DNA of 5,111 nucleotides from Streptomyces sp. NRRL F-4489 (GCF_001509485.1 NZ_LLZI01000103.1:1-5111), one strand, 5' to 3'. Shown: positions 1-5,111, counted from the stretch's first letter. Made by a program: numbers and translations. The notes: a model not told the origin generated them from the sequence alone.

Positions 1-143
1 CCCTCCACCCCCGCCTCCTCCAACCCCGACCGCAACCCTCACCCCCGCCTCAGCCCCCACTAACGGCGCCGATCGGACACACGGGACCTCCCGAGCGGCC
101 CACCAGTCCCGGGCGCCCGAGGCCGCACCGAACGGCCCGGCCC

Positions 144-170
144 GCCGCCCGGTGGCCTGCCACCGCCGGC
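144..170. terminator. strong GC hairpin, possible terminator
   Basis: CGGTGG (150-155) pairs perfectly with CCACCG (160-165) around a CCTG loop. The stem extends past a small internal loop through GCCG (144-147) with CGGC (167-170). It lies about 80 bases after the possible frame 1 stop at 61-63. No T-tract follows on either strand. Streptomyces terminators often lack one, but so do chance hairpins in C-rich DNA. The terminator role is inference. Confidence 0.3.
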
Positions 171-375
171 CGCCTGCCTGCCCGACCGGCCCCGCCCGGC
201 TGCCCGCCGCTGCCTGCCGAACACCGCCCACCGCCCGGCCGTCCGCCGCCGGCCGCCCGGCCTCGCCCGCCGATGCGCGGCTGGTCTCCGCTATCGATGC
301 GTGTACGGCTCGCCCGCCACCGCCTGGCCGCTCCATCAACCGCCCGCCCGGGCTCGGCCGTTGGTGCATGGCCGA

Positions 376-423
376 CTCGGCCGGCGCCGCACGGGTGTCC
401 TCGGCCGGCGCCGCTCGGACACC
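376..423. repeat. two tandem copies of a 24-bp unit
   Basis: CTCGGCCGGCGCCGC occurs at 376-390 and again at 400-414, so the unit is 24 bp (376-399 and 400-423). The 15-bp cores are identical and the remaining 9 bases differ. The period matches the commonest spacing of the larger degenerate array that begins about 25 bases to the right. These copies may be the left fringe of that array, although their core sequence differs. Confidence 0.6.
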
Positions 424-424
424 C
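393..424. terminator. long-stem hairpin, possible bidirectional terminator
   Basis: GGGTGTCC (393-400) and GGACACCC (417-424) form a perfect 8-bp inverted repeat. Inside it CGGC (402-405) pairs with GCCG (410-413) around a CGGC loop, giving about 12 base pairs with one small asymmetric internal loop. It lies beyond the repeat array downstream of the minus-strand lyase gene, where a terminator for that transcript, or for a converging one, would be expected. No T-tract is present. It overlaps the 24-bp repeat pair, so the second arm comes from sequence that differs between the copies. Confidence 0.35.
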
Positions 425-449
425 TCGTCTGCCCGACGCACTGGACGAC

Positions 450-1044
450 GTCAGCTCCGGATGCGCTGGGGTGGCGCCAGCCCCTGACGCGGCCGTCGAC
501 GTTACGTTCCGATGCACCGGACGAGGTCACTCCCGATGTGCCGGTCGACGTCAGGTCCGATACGCGTGCCGGGCACGCCCAGGTCCGACGTGACGGCCAA
601 CTTCCGTTCCCGTGCCAGCCGACGTCAGTTCCCGCGCCTGACGGCGTCGGTACCCATGCCGGTCGGCGTCACGTCCCGCGCCGGTCGACATCACCTCCCG
701 TGACGTGCTGGGCAGTGTCACCTCCGATGCGTGCGCTGGATGGGGCAGGTCTTGGTGTTGCGCTAGGTCCGTGTCAGGCCCCCACACGCAGGCCGACGTC
801 ACGTCCCGATGCACTGGGCGCCGTCAGGTCCCGATACGTGTGCCGGGAGCGGCCAGGTCGCCATGTGGCGCACAACGTCAGGCTCATGTGGCGGTCGCCG
901 CCAGGTCCCGATGCCGCCGTTCCCGTCCCCGCCTATCGGACGAGGTCAGGCCCCGTGTCGGTCGGCGTCACCGCCGGCGACGTGTCGGACGACGCCGTGT
1001 TTCCGGCCGTGCCAGGGACGTCACGTCCCGATGCGCTGGACGAA
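450..1044. repeat. degenerate tandem array, about 20 units of mostly 20-27 bp, core CGACGTCAsGTCCCGATGC
   Basis: Related units begin at about 450, 501, 526, 550, 583, 624, 646, 668, 690, 717, 749, 773, 798, 823, 857, 877, 900, 945, 967, 994 and 1020. Most spacings are 20-27 bp; the longer ones (32-51) look like expanded or decayed units. Each starts with GTCA or a one-base variant, usually preceded by GAC, GGC or GAG, followed by a TCCCGATGC or TCCCG block and a CCGG/CTGG-rich end. The units at 501, 798 and 1020 are nearest to one another: 798 matches 1020 at 21 of 25 positions and 501 matches it at 20 of 25. Spacings are not multiples of three, so this is not a repeat-protein gene. It is not a CRISPR either, because no exact repeats alternate with spacers. 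The last unit runs into the coding end of the lyase gene. Function unknown. Confidence 0.75.
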
Positions 1045-2544
1045 GTCGGCTACCGCGGTGCGTATTTCGTCTGTTGTCCAGTCCAGGGCGGGGGAGGCGA
1101 TCGTCAGCTCGGTCATGGCCATGCCGGGTGGGCCGGCGGGGGTTGGGGTGCGCCAGGCGTGGAAGAGGGTTGTGCGGGTCTCCTCGGATTGGTTGGTGGC
1201 GGCGTCGGTCAGGGCCTCGGGTGGGTACGGCAGCCAGAGCTGGAATTGGTGGGTGTGCGGTTCTTCGGGGTGGACCCGGAACCACGGGACGCCGGCCTCC
1301 GCCAGGCCCTCGCGCAGCGCGCGGGCCACGAGCTTGGCGTGGGCGACGTACTGGGGAAGGCGGGGGAGTTCGCGGTCCAGGCCGGCGAGCGCGGCGAGGG
1401 CGGCCGGCCACTGCTGGAACTGCTGGCCGCCGTAACGGTGCCGCCAGGCGCGGGCCTCCTCGATGAAGCCTTCGCTGCCGGCCAGTGCGGCGCCCGCTAT
1501 GCCGCCCAGTGTTTTGTAGAACGAGACGTAGACGCTGTCCGCGAGGCCGGCGATCTCCGGGAGCGGGCGGCCGAAGTGCGGGCCGCACTCCCACAGCCGG
1601 GCGCCGTCGAAGTGGACCACCGCGTCCCGGTCCCGCGCCGCGGTGACGGCCGATGTCAGCTCCTCCCAGGTGGGAAGGACATACCCGGCGTCGCGCAGGG
1701 GGAGTTCGAGGGTGAGGGTGCCGAACGGTTCCTGGAGGGCGTAGATCTCCTCGGCGGTGGGCAGGCGGGGCGCGGTGGTCGGGTGGATCATGCGCAGGCC
1801 GCTGACCACGGCGTAGGCGTCCCGCTCGTGCATCTCCAGGTGGGAGAGGGGGTGGCCGGCGACCGTGGCGTTGCCGGTGCGGCCGGCCCAGCAGCGCAGG
1901 GCCACCTGCTGGGCCATCGTGCCGGTCGGGAAGAACGCGGCGGCCTCGGCCCCGAGGGCATCGGCGGTCCGGCGCTCCAGCTCGCCCACGATGCCGTCGT
2001 CGTTGCCGTAGAAGTCCGTCCAGTCGTCGAGGTCGTACGCGCCGGGGGCCTCGGCCGCCAGGCGGCGCAGCCGCTCGCCGATCGTCTCCGGCGGCCGGAA
2101 ACCGGTGAGCGTCCGCCGTGCGCCGCGCCAGGCCGTCAGGCGTCGCGTCCGGTTATCGGACGGTCTCTGTGGTGCCTCCTCCGGCGCCGATGTCTCGACA
2201 GTCCGCTCTCCGTCATCGTCATCATCGTCCGTCGCCAGGAGAGCGGCCGTGGGCTTCCCGTCGTCTTCCGGCATGAGGTCGCTGCTGCTTTTCTCGCCGG
2301 GTGGGATTTCTCCGGTGTTTTTCACGGACATGGGCATGGGCGCGGATTCGCTTGGATCAGGGTGTGCGGGGTGGTCGCGGTCTTTTGCGGTGCGTGTTGT
2401 CCCTGCTGCTGTCCGTGCTGGCTGATTTCCGGTCTTGAGCTCGCTTTTGCTTTTGGTTTCGGGCTTGGTCGCGGTTTTGGATTCGGCGTCGGTGGTGGTG
2501 TCGGTGCTGGCGTTGGTGTCGGTGTCGGTACTGGTGTTGGTCAT
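1021..2544 (-). CDS. threonine-aldolase-family PLP-dependent beta-eliminating lyase with long acidic N-terminal extension
   Basis: The 507-residue product is a fold-type I, PLP-dependent enzyme of the beta-eliminating lyase/threonine aldolase family, whose classical members cleave L-threonine to glycine and acetaldehyde in the cytoplasm. The core runs from about residue 150 to the end. It contains FYGNDDGIVGELE (178-190), a PTGTMAQQVAL cofactor segment (206-216), a likely ring-stacking His in SHLEMHE (His235), HFDGAR with Asp313 and Arg316 (PLP nitrogen and substrate carboxylate contacts in the family), and SFYKTLGG with Lys344 as the expected Schiff-base lysine. The classical N-terminal DLRSDTVT motif is absent, so this is a divergent subgroup and the substrate is not certain. 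Residues 1-130 are low complexity: Thr/Asp/Asn repeats, Lys/Ser, then six Asp at 106-111. The start at 2544 is chosen because GAAGG stands 8 bases upstream. Met70, Met72 and Met91 (2337, 2331, 2274) are alternatives without a clear Shine-Dalgarno site, and codons with A or T in the third position are frequent before 2274. The gene is divergent from the DUF2520-panC operon. Confidence 0.87.
   Translation of the reverse strand: MTNTSTDTDTNASTDTTTDAESKTATKPETKSKSELKTGNQPARTAAGTTRTAKDRDHPAHPDPSESAPMPMSVKNTGEIPPGEKSSSDLMPEDDGKPTAALLATDDDDDDGERTVETSAPEEAPQRPSDNRTRRLTAWRGARRTLTGFRPPETIGERLRRLAAEAPGAYDLDDWTDFYGNDDGIVGELERRTADALGAEAAAFFPTGTMAQQVALRCWAGRTGNATVAGHPLSHLEMHERDAYAVVSGLRMIHPTTAPRLPTAEEIYALQEPFGTLTLELPLRDAGYVLPTWEELTSAVTAARDRDAVVHFDGARLWECGPHFGRPLPEIAGLADSVYVSFYKTLGGIAGAALAGSEGFIEEARAWRHRYGGQQFQQWPAALAALAGLDRELPRLPQYVAHAKLVARALREGLAEAGVPWFRVHPEEPHTHQFQLWLPYPPEALTDAATNQSEETRTTLFHAWRTPTPAGPPGMAMTELTIASPALDWTTDEIRTAVADFVQRIGT
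2212..2229 (-). repeat. trinucleotide (GAT/GAC) run encoding six aspartates
   Basis: On the minus strand this is a run of GAT/GAC codons giving Asp106-Asp111 of the lyase N-terminal extension. Such runs can slip in length, which fits the variable and probably disordered nature of the extension. Confidence 0.7.
2488..2541 (-). repeat. low-complexity ACC/GAC/AAC repeat at the lyase N-terminus
   Basis: Read on the minus strand, this is an imperfect 6-bp periodicity of ACC GAC with AAC, GCC and AGC variants. It encodes residues 2-19 (Thr-Asp/Asn/Ser repeats). The plus strand is correspondingly G/T-rich. It could be translated low-complexity sequence, or leader sequence if the true start is further in. 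Confidence 0.6.
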
Positions 2545-2552
2545 GGCCCCCG

Positions 2553-2557
2553 CCTTC
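2553..2557 (-). promoter_or_regulatory. Shine-Dalgarno site for the lyase gene
   Basis: GAAGG on the minus strand is separated by 8 bases from the ATG at 2544. It is the best ribosome-binding site near any in-frame start of this gene and is the main reason for choosing the long form. The internal ATGs at 2337, 2331 and 2274 have no comparable site. Confidence 0.55.
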
Positions 2558-2632
2558 GCTCGTGCCGCTTGTGCGTCTGTCCCCGCGGCTTCGGACCGAT
2601 CATCGCGCAGTCGCGCAAGGCGCGGTGGGGGC

Positions 2633-2641
2633 TGTGGATAA
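2633..2641 (-). promoter_or_regulatory. perfect DnaA-box 9-mer (TTATCCACA)
   Basis: The plus strand reads TGTGGATAA, so the minus strand carries TTATCCACA, the canonical strong DnaA box. It sits in the divergent intergenic region, about 90 bases upstream of the proposed lyase start and 190 bases upstream of the DUF2520 start. No second perfect copy was noticed in the window, so this is a candidate regulatory or DnaA-titrating site rather than an origin. Confidence 0.4.
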
Positions 2642-2691
2642 CTTCTCGGGGGAGGGAGCGGTGCGGGTTCGCGGAGGGGGGCGGAGCGAGG

Positions 2692-2709
2692 TGTTCCGGT
2701 TGTTCCGGT
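2692..2709. repeat. tandem 9-bp direct repeat TGTTCCGGT x2, possible operator
   Basis: TGTTCCGGT occurs twice without a gap (2692-2700 and 2701-2709), followed by TGTGGGTCG, which looks like a degraded third copy. It lies 122 bases upstream of the DUF2520 start, between the divergent genes. Direct repeats in such a position are sometimes regulator sites, but no regulator is known here. Confidence 0.5.
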
Positions 2710-2814
2710 TGTGGGTCGAGATGCTTGTCTCACCCTCTGCGCAGCCCTCAGGGCCCGGGGAGTCGCTCGCGTAGCATGGCGACGAATCGTCCGGTACCCC
2801 TCGCGGACTGGAAC

Positions 2815-2820
2815 GGAAGG
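2815..2820 (+). promoter_or_regulatory. Shine-Dalgarno site for the DUF2520 gene
   Basis: GGAAGG is followed by a 10-base spacer and the GTG at 2831. The spacer is slightly long, but no better start exists in this frame. The upstream in-frame ATG at 2711 would add about 40 Arg-rich residues that do not resemble the family, and it lies in the probable promoter region. Confidence 0.6.
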
Positions 2821-2830
2821 CCGTCGCCCC

Positions 2831-3952
2831 GTGAAACCGAACCCATCCATCGAGGCCCAGGACCGGCCCGCCCGGCTCACCGTCGGAGTCGTCGGGGCCG
2901 GCCGCGTCGGGCCCGCGCTCGCCGCGTCGCTGCGGCTCGCCGGCCACCGCCCGGTAGCCGTATCGGGCGTCTCGGACGCCTCTGTACGGCGCGCCGCCGA
3001 GCTGCTGCCCGGTGTCCCGCTGGTCACCCCGGCCGAGGTGCTCGCCCGGGCGGACCTGGTGCTGCTGACCGTCCCCGATGACGCGCTGGCCGACCTGGTG
3101 AAGGGCCTCGCCGAGACCGGCGCGGTACGGCCCGGGCAGCTGCTGGTGCACACCTCGGGGCGCTTCGGGGCGAAGGTGCTGGATCCGGCCACGCGGGCCG
3201 GTGCGCTGCCGTTGGCGCTGCACCCGGCGATGACGTTCACCGGGACGTCGGTGGACGTCCAGCGGCTGGCCGGCTGCCCGTTCGGAGTGACCGCCCCGGA
3301 GGAGCTGCGGATGGCCGCGGAGGCGCTGGTCATCGAGATGGGCGGGGAGCCCGAGTGGATCGCGGAGGCGGATCGTCCGCTCTACCACGCGGCCCTCGCC
3401 ATCGGCGCGAACTACCTGGTCACGCTGGTCGCGCAGGCCATGGAGCTGCTGCGGAAGGCCGGCGTCCGGGCTCCGGACCGGATGCTCGGTCCGCTGCTCG
3501 GCGCGGCGCTGGACAACGCGCTGCGATCCGGGGACGCCGCGCTGACCGGCCCGGTGGCCCGTGGGGACGCGGGTACCGTCGCGGCCCATGTGGCGGAGCT
3601 GCGCGCGCACGCCCCGCAGGCCGTCGCGGGCTATCTGGCGATGGCCCGGATGACCGCCGACCGGGCGCTGACGCACGGCCTGCTCAAGCCGGAGCTGGCG
3701 GCTGAACTTCTGGATGCGCTGGCGGGGCCGGCCCCGGACAGTGCCTCCACGGCGGCCCCCAACGGCCCGGCCACGGACGCCGAGAGCCCCACCGGCCCGG
3801 ATGACAACCCCCAGCCCCCAGGCGACAACCCCCCGTCCACAGACGACAACCCCCAGCCCTCCGACCCCGGTTCCGACTCCGGCCCGGGTTCCGACACCGG
3901 CCCCGACACCGACCCCGACTCCGACCACGGCCCCCATGGAGGTGGCGCATGA
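2831..3952 (+). CDS. Rossmann-fold/DUF2520 NAD(P)-binding protein, candidate ketopantoate reductase
   Basis: The product has 373 residues. Residues 16-45 form a Rossmann nucleotide-binding start with GAGRVG (22-27) after a hydrophobic strand. This is followed by [11 protein letters not shown] (76-86), LLVHTSG (104-110) and LHPAMTF (130-136), the arrangement expected in the 6-phosphogluconate/ketopantoate reductase superfamily. Residues about 150-298 are the helical DUF2520-type domain, with [15 protein letters not shown] (185-199) and a GPVARGD segment (240-246). Residues 299-373 are a disordered Pro/Asp/Ser/Gly/Asn tail outside the family's usual length. GTG at 2831 is chosen for GGAAGG upstream and because it places the strand before GAGRVG about 17 residues in. 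The stop overlaps the panC start by four bases, indicating translational coupling. DUF2520 genes next to panC, and the superfamily relation to ketopantoate reductases, suggest a role in making pantoate. The substrate is inferred, not shown. Confidence 0.9.
   Translation: MKPNPSIEAQDRPARLTVGVVGAGRVGPALAASLRLAGHRPVAVSGVSDASVRRAAELLPGVPLVTPAEVLARADLVLLTVPDDALADLVKGLAETGAVRPGQLLVHTSGRFGAKVLDPATRAGALPLALHPAMTFTGTSVDVQRLAGCPFGVTAPEELRMAAEALVIEMGGEPEWIAEADRPLYHAALAIGANYLVTLVAQAMELLRKAGVRAPDRMLGPLLGAALDNALRSGDAALTGPVARGDAGTVAAHVAELRAHAPQAVAGYLAMARMTADRALTHGLLKPELAAELLDALAGPAPDSASTAAPNGPATDAESPTGPDDNPQPPGDNPPSTDDNPQPSDPGSDSGPGSDTGPDTDPDSDHGPHGGGA
3803..3865 (+). repeat. three 21-bp tandem units in the DUF2520 gene tail
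   Basis: GACAACCCCC recurs at 3803, 3824 and 3845, giving three in-frame units of 21 bp (seven residues, beginning Asp-Asn-Pro). The first and third units are the most alike. From 3866 the tail continues as GAC/ACC/TCC codons for Asp/Ser/Thr/Pro/Gly repeats. The period is a multiple of three, unlike the non-coding array at 450-1044, consistent with translated sequence expanding by slippage or unequal exchange. Confidence 0.7.
3938..3942 (+). promoter_or_regulatory. Shine-Dalgarno site for panC inside the DUF2520 gene
   Basis: GGAGG ends six bases before the panC ATG at 3949 and lies within the last codons of the preceding gene. With the ATGA stop/start overlap it fixes the panC start and supports coupled translation. 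Confidence 0.8.
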
Positions 3953-5111
3953 CCTCCTCGTTCGTGCATTCGTCCCCGGAGGGGGGCGGGCGGCCGGGGG
4001 CGGGGCCGCAGCTGGTGCGGACCGCCGGGGAGCTGCGGGCGCTGCCGCGGCGCAGTGGCGCGCGGGCCGTTGTCATGACCATGGGCGCGCTGCACGAGGG
4101 GCACGCGACCCTGGTGCGGGCCGCCCGGGAGCGGGTCGGACGGGATGGCCAGGTCGTGGTCACCGTGTTCGTCAATCCGCTCCAGTTCGGGGCGGGTGAG
4201 GACCTTGACCGGTATCCGAGGACGCTGGACGAGGATGTGGTCCTGGCCGGCCGGGCGGGGGCCGACGCCGTTTTCGCGCCGTCCGTTGACGAGGTGTACC
4301 CGGGGGGCGAGCCCCAGGTACGGATCACCGCCGGGCCGATGGGCACCGTCCTGGAGGGCGCCAGCCGGCCCGGGCACTTCGACGGGGTGCTCACCGTCGT
4401 CGCCAAGCTGCTCCATCTGACCGGGCCTGACCTGGCGTTCTTCGGGGAGAAGGACGCCCAGCAGCTCGCCGTCATCCGGCGGATGGCCGCCGACCTGAAT
4501 TTCCCGGTCGAGATCGTCGGCGTGCCCACGGTGCGCGAGGCCGACGGGCTGGCCCGGTCCAGCCGGAACCGCTACCTCTCGGGGCCGGAGCGGCGCACCG
4601 CGCTGGCGCTGTCCGCGGCGCTCTTCGCGGCCCGCGACCGGCTCACCGCCGAGGAGGCGCTGCGGGCCCGCGCGGCGTCCGCCGGGCACCCCGTACAGGA
4701 CCGCTCCGCGGCGCTGGCGGCGCTCGGGGAGGACCGGGCGGCCGCCGACGCGCACGCGGTCGCCTGCGCGTCCGCAGGGCCCCTCCACGGGCCGTCCGTG
4801 GCCCGCGCCGCGGCCCGCGCGGTGCTGGAGGACGCCGCGCGTCTGGAGCCGCCGCTGCGCCTGGACTACCTGGCCCTGATCGATCCCCGGGACTTCACCG
4901 AGGTCGGGGACGACTACGAGGGTGAGGCGATCATGGCGGTGGCCGCCAAGGTGGGCACCACCCGGCTCATCGACAACATCCGGCTGGTCTTCGGCGCGAG
5001 CACCACCCCGGCGCACCCGGCGGCAGCCACGCAGGACCAGCGCCCCGCCCCCGAGGCAGAGCGCCCCGCCCCCGAGGCACACCAGCCCGGGCACCCCCAC
5101 CCCAAGACAGC
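3949..5111 (+). CDS. panC: pantothenate synthetase (pantoate--beta-alanine ligase), 3' end cut by the window
   Basis: PanC joins pantoate and beta-alanine using ATP, through a pantoyl-adenylate, to give pantothenate in the cytoplasm. It is the last step before the coenzyme A branch. The frame is open from ATG 3949 to the window edge (387 full codons). The nucleotidyltransferase signature MGALHEGH lies at 45-52 (His49 and His52, HIGH-like). FVNPLQFG is at 74-81 with Gln79, [12 protein letters not shown] at 85-96, [15 protein letters not shown] at 140-154 and FGEKDAQQL at 165-173 with Lys168 and Asp169. TVREADGL...SSRN (194-207) supplies the KMSKS-like segment, and GTTRLIDNI (336-344) closes the normal domain. 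Oddities are an N-terminal lead of about 20 residues, an Ala/Arg-rich insertion around 240-280 compared with the E. coli enzyme (about 283 residues), and a Pro/Ala/Glu/His tail from about 350 that is still open. I recall similar insertions in streptomycete PanC. GGAGG six bases upstream and the ATGA overlap fix the start. All expected catalytic residues are present, so the enzyme should be active. Confidence 0.95.
   Translation, partial: MTSSFVHSSPEGGGRPGAGPQLVRTAGELRALPRRSGARAVVMTMGALHEGHATLVRAARERVGRDGQVVVTVFVNPLQFGAGEDLDRYPRTLDEDVVLAGRAGADAVFAPSVDEVYPGGEPQVRITAGPMGTVLEGASRPGHFDGVLTVVAKLLHLTGPDLAFFGEKDAQQLAVIRRMAADLNFPVEIVGVPTVREADGLARSSRNRYLSGPERRTALALSAALFAARDRLTAEEALRARAASAGHPVQDRSAALAALGEDRAAADAHAVACASAGPLHGPSVARAAARAVLEDAARLEPPLRLDYLALIDPRDFTEVGDDYEGEAIMAVAAKVGTTRLIDNIRLVFGASTTPAHPAAATQDQRPAPEAERPAPEAHQPGHPHPKT
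5040..5081 (+). repeat. two 21-bp tandem units in the panC tail
   Basis: GCGCCCCGCCCCCGAGGCA begins at 5040 and again at 5061. The 21-bp units (5040-5060 and 5061-5081) differ at one base. In the panC frame they encode RPAPEA twice. This is the same period as the tandem units in the DUF2520 tail, although the sequence is unrelated. Confidence 0.75.

Larger units (their letters stand above)
1..449. other. C-rich region without a convincing gene; possible end of an upstream gene at the left edge
   Basis: No protein family is recognisable on either strand. Two plus-strand frames could be the tail of a gene to the left. Frame 1 reads about 20 Pro/Ser/Asn/His-rich codons and ends at TAA 61-63. 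Frame 2 is open from the left edge to TGA 485-487 but reads only Pro/Ala/Arg/Gly low-complexity sequence. Neither shows a domain, and open frames are common at this GC content, so neither is called as a gene. The first 60 bases resemble the Pro-rich tails of the DUF2520 and PanC proteins in the same window, which slightly favours the frame 1 tail. The region also holds a 10-bp perfect palindrome, CGGGCGCCCG, at 110-119, and two hairpins and a 24-bp repeat that are listed separately. Confidence 0.5.
2545..2830. promoter_or_regulatory. divergent intergenic region between the lyase gene and the DUF2520-panC operon
   Basis: This 286-bp stretch must hold the promoters of both divergent units. No textbook promoter is visible. 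TAGCAT at 2772-2777 resembles an actinomycete -10 hexamer for the plus-strand operon, but nothing like TTGAC lies 16-19 bases upstream. TTGTCT at 2725-2730 is too far away. The region also contains a DnaA-box 9-mer, a tandem 9-bp repeat and a GC-rich purine-biased stretch around 2646-2690. An ATG at 2776 opens a plus-strand frame that only shadows the DUF2520 gene. Confidence 0.5.

Noticed and set aside
152..487. Plus-strand 111-codon open frame
   Set aside because: It starts inside a hairpin, has no clear ribosome-binding site or domain, and is Pro/Arg/Ala low complexity. The frame extends open to the left edge, so at most it would be the tail of another gene.
50..517. Minus-strand 155-codon open frame
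   Set aside because: The translation is Gly/Arg-rich composition only, without family resemblance, and it overlaps other equally weak frames and both hairpins.
450..1044. CRISPR array
   Set aside because: Units are degenerate throughout, abut each other and vary in length. There are no near-identical repeats separated by unique spacers, and no cas genes are visible.
450..1044. Plasmid-type iteron origin
   Set aside because: The near two-turn spacing recalls iterons, but the units are too divergent, no rep or par gene is present, and the flanking genes are chromosomal housekeeping genes.
2711..2830. Longer N-terminus for the DUF2520 protein from ATG 2711
   Set aside because: The extra 40 residues are Arg-rich and unlike the family, and the region lies in the likely promoter. 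GTG 2831 has GGAAGG upstream and places the Rossmann motif at the expected distance.
301..3081. Very long plus-strand open frame (926 codons)
   Set aside because: It runs antisense through the whole lyase gene, whose PLP motifs are intact on the minus strand, and crosses the non-coding array. The translation is Gly/Arg/Pro-rich with no domain. It is a shadow frame of high-GC DNA.
2776..3081. ATG at 2776 as a start for a small upstream protein
   Set aside because: It is out of frame with the DUF2520 gene, overlaps it for 250 bases, has no good ribosome-binding site and yields Arg/Pro-rich sequence.
2600..3937. Minus-strand 445-codon open frame
   Set aside because: It is antisense to the DUF2520 gene, which has a recognisable Rossmann motif and a coupled start/stop. 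The Val-Gly repeats in this frame are the complement of the Asp/Thr/Pro tail.
3631..5100. Minus-strand 489-codon open frame
   Set aside because: It is antisense to panC, whose catalytic motifs all lie on the plus strand.

Overview
The window is very GC-rich (about 70-75% by eye), with GC-biased third codon positions, a GTG start, Shine-Dalgarno-like GGAGG/GAAGG sites and open reading frames on nearly every strand. This points to a high-GC actinomycete, most probably Streptomyces or a close relative. The gene content (a DUF2520 Rossmann protein followed by panC) fits that group. The species cannot be named from this sequence alone.

Layout. Positions 1-449 carry no convincing gene. They are C-rich, hold two strong hairpins (144-170 and 393-424) and two copies of a 24-bp repeat, and the left edge may contain the last codons of a gene lying outside the window. 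Positions 450 to about 1044 are a degenerate tandem array of roughly 20 units, mostly 20-27 bp, with the core CGACGTCAsGTCCCGATGC. Its right-most unit forms the last eight codons and the stop of the next gene. Positions 1021-2544 (minus strand) encode a PLP-dependent beta-eliminating lyase of the threonine-aldolase family with a long, acidic, low-complexity N-terminal extension. Positions 2545-2830 are the divergent intergenic region. They contain a perfect DnaA-box 9-mer, a 9-bp direct repeat and the Shine-Dalgarno sites of both flanking genes.

Positions 2831-3952 (plus strand) encode a Rossmann/DUF2520 NAD(P)-binding protein with a disordered Pro/Asp/Ser/Gly tail. Its stop overlaps the start of panC (ATGA), which begins at 3949 and is still open at the right edge (5111). 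PanC (pantothenate synthetase) has all its catalytic motifs and ends in an unusually long Pro/Ala/Glu/His tail that is cut by the window edge.

How the genes work together. The DUF2520 gene and panC are almost certainly one translationally coupled operon for pantothenate (coenzyme A precursor) synthesis. The DUF2520 protein is a plausible ketopantoate reductase supplying pantoate to PanC, but that is inference. The divergent lyase may share regulation through the common intergenic region, but no direct metabolic link is shown. The most unusual feature is the degenerate array that grows out of the lyase 3' end. The second is the shared habit of all three proteins to carry low-complexity extensions built from short in-frame DNA repeats.
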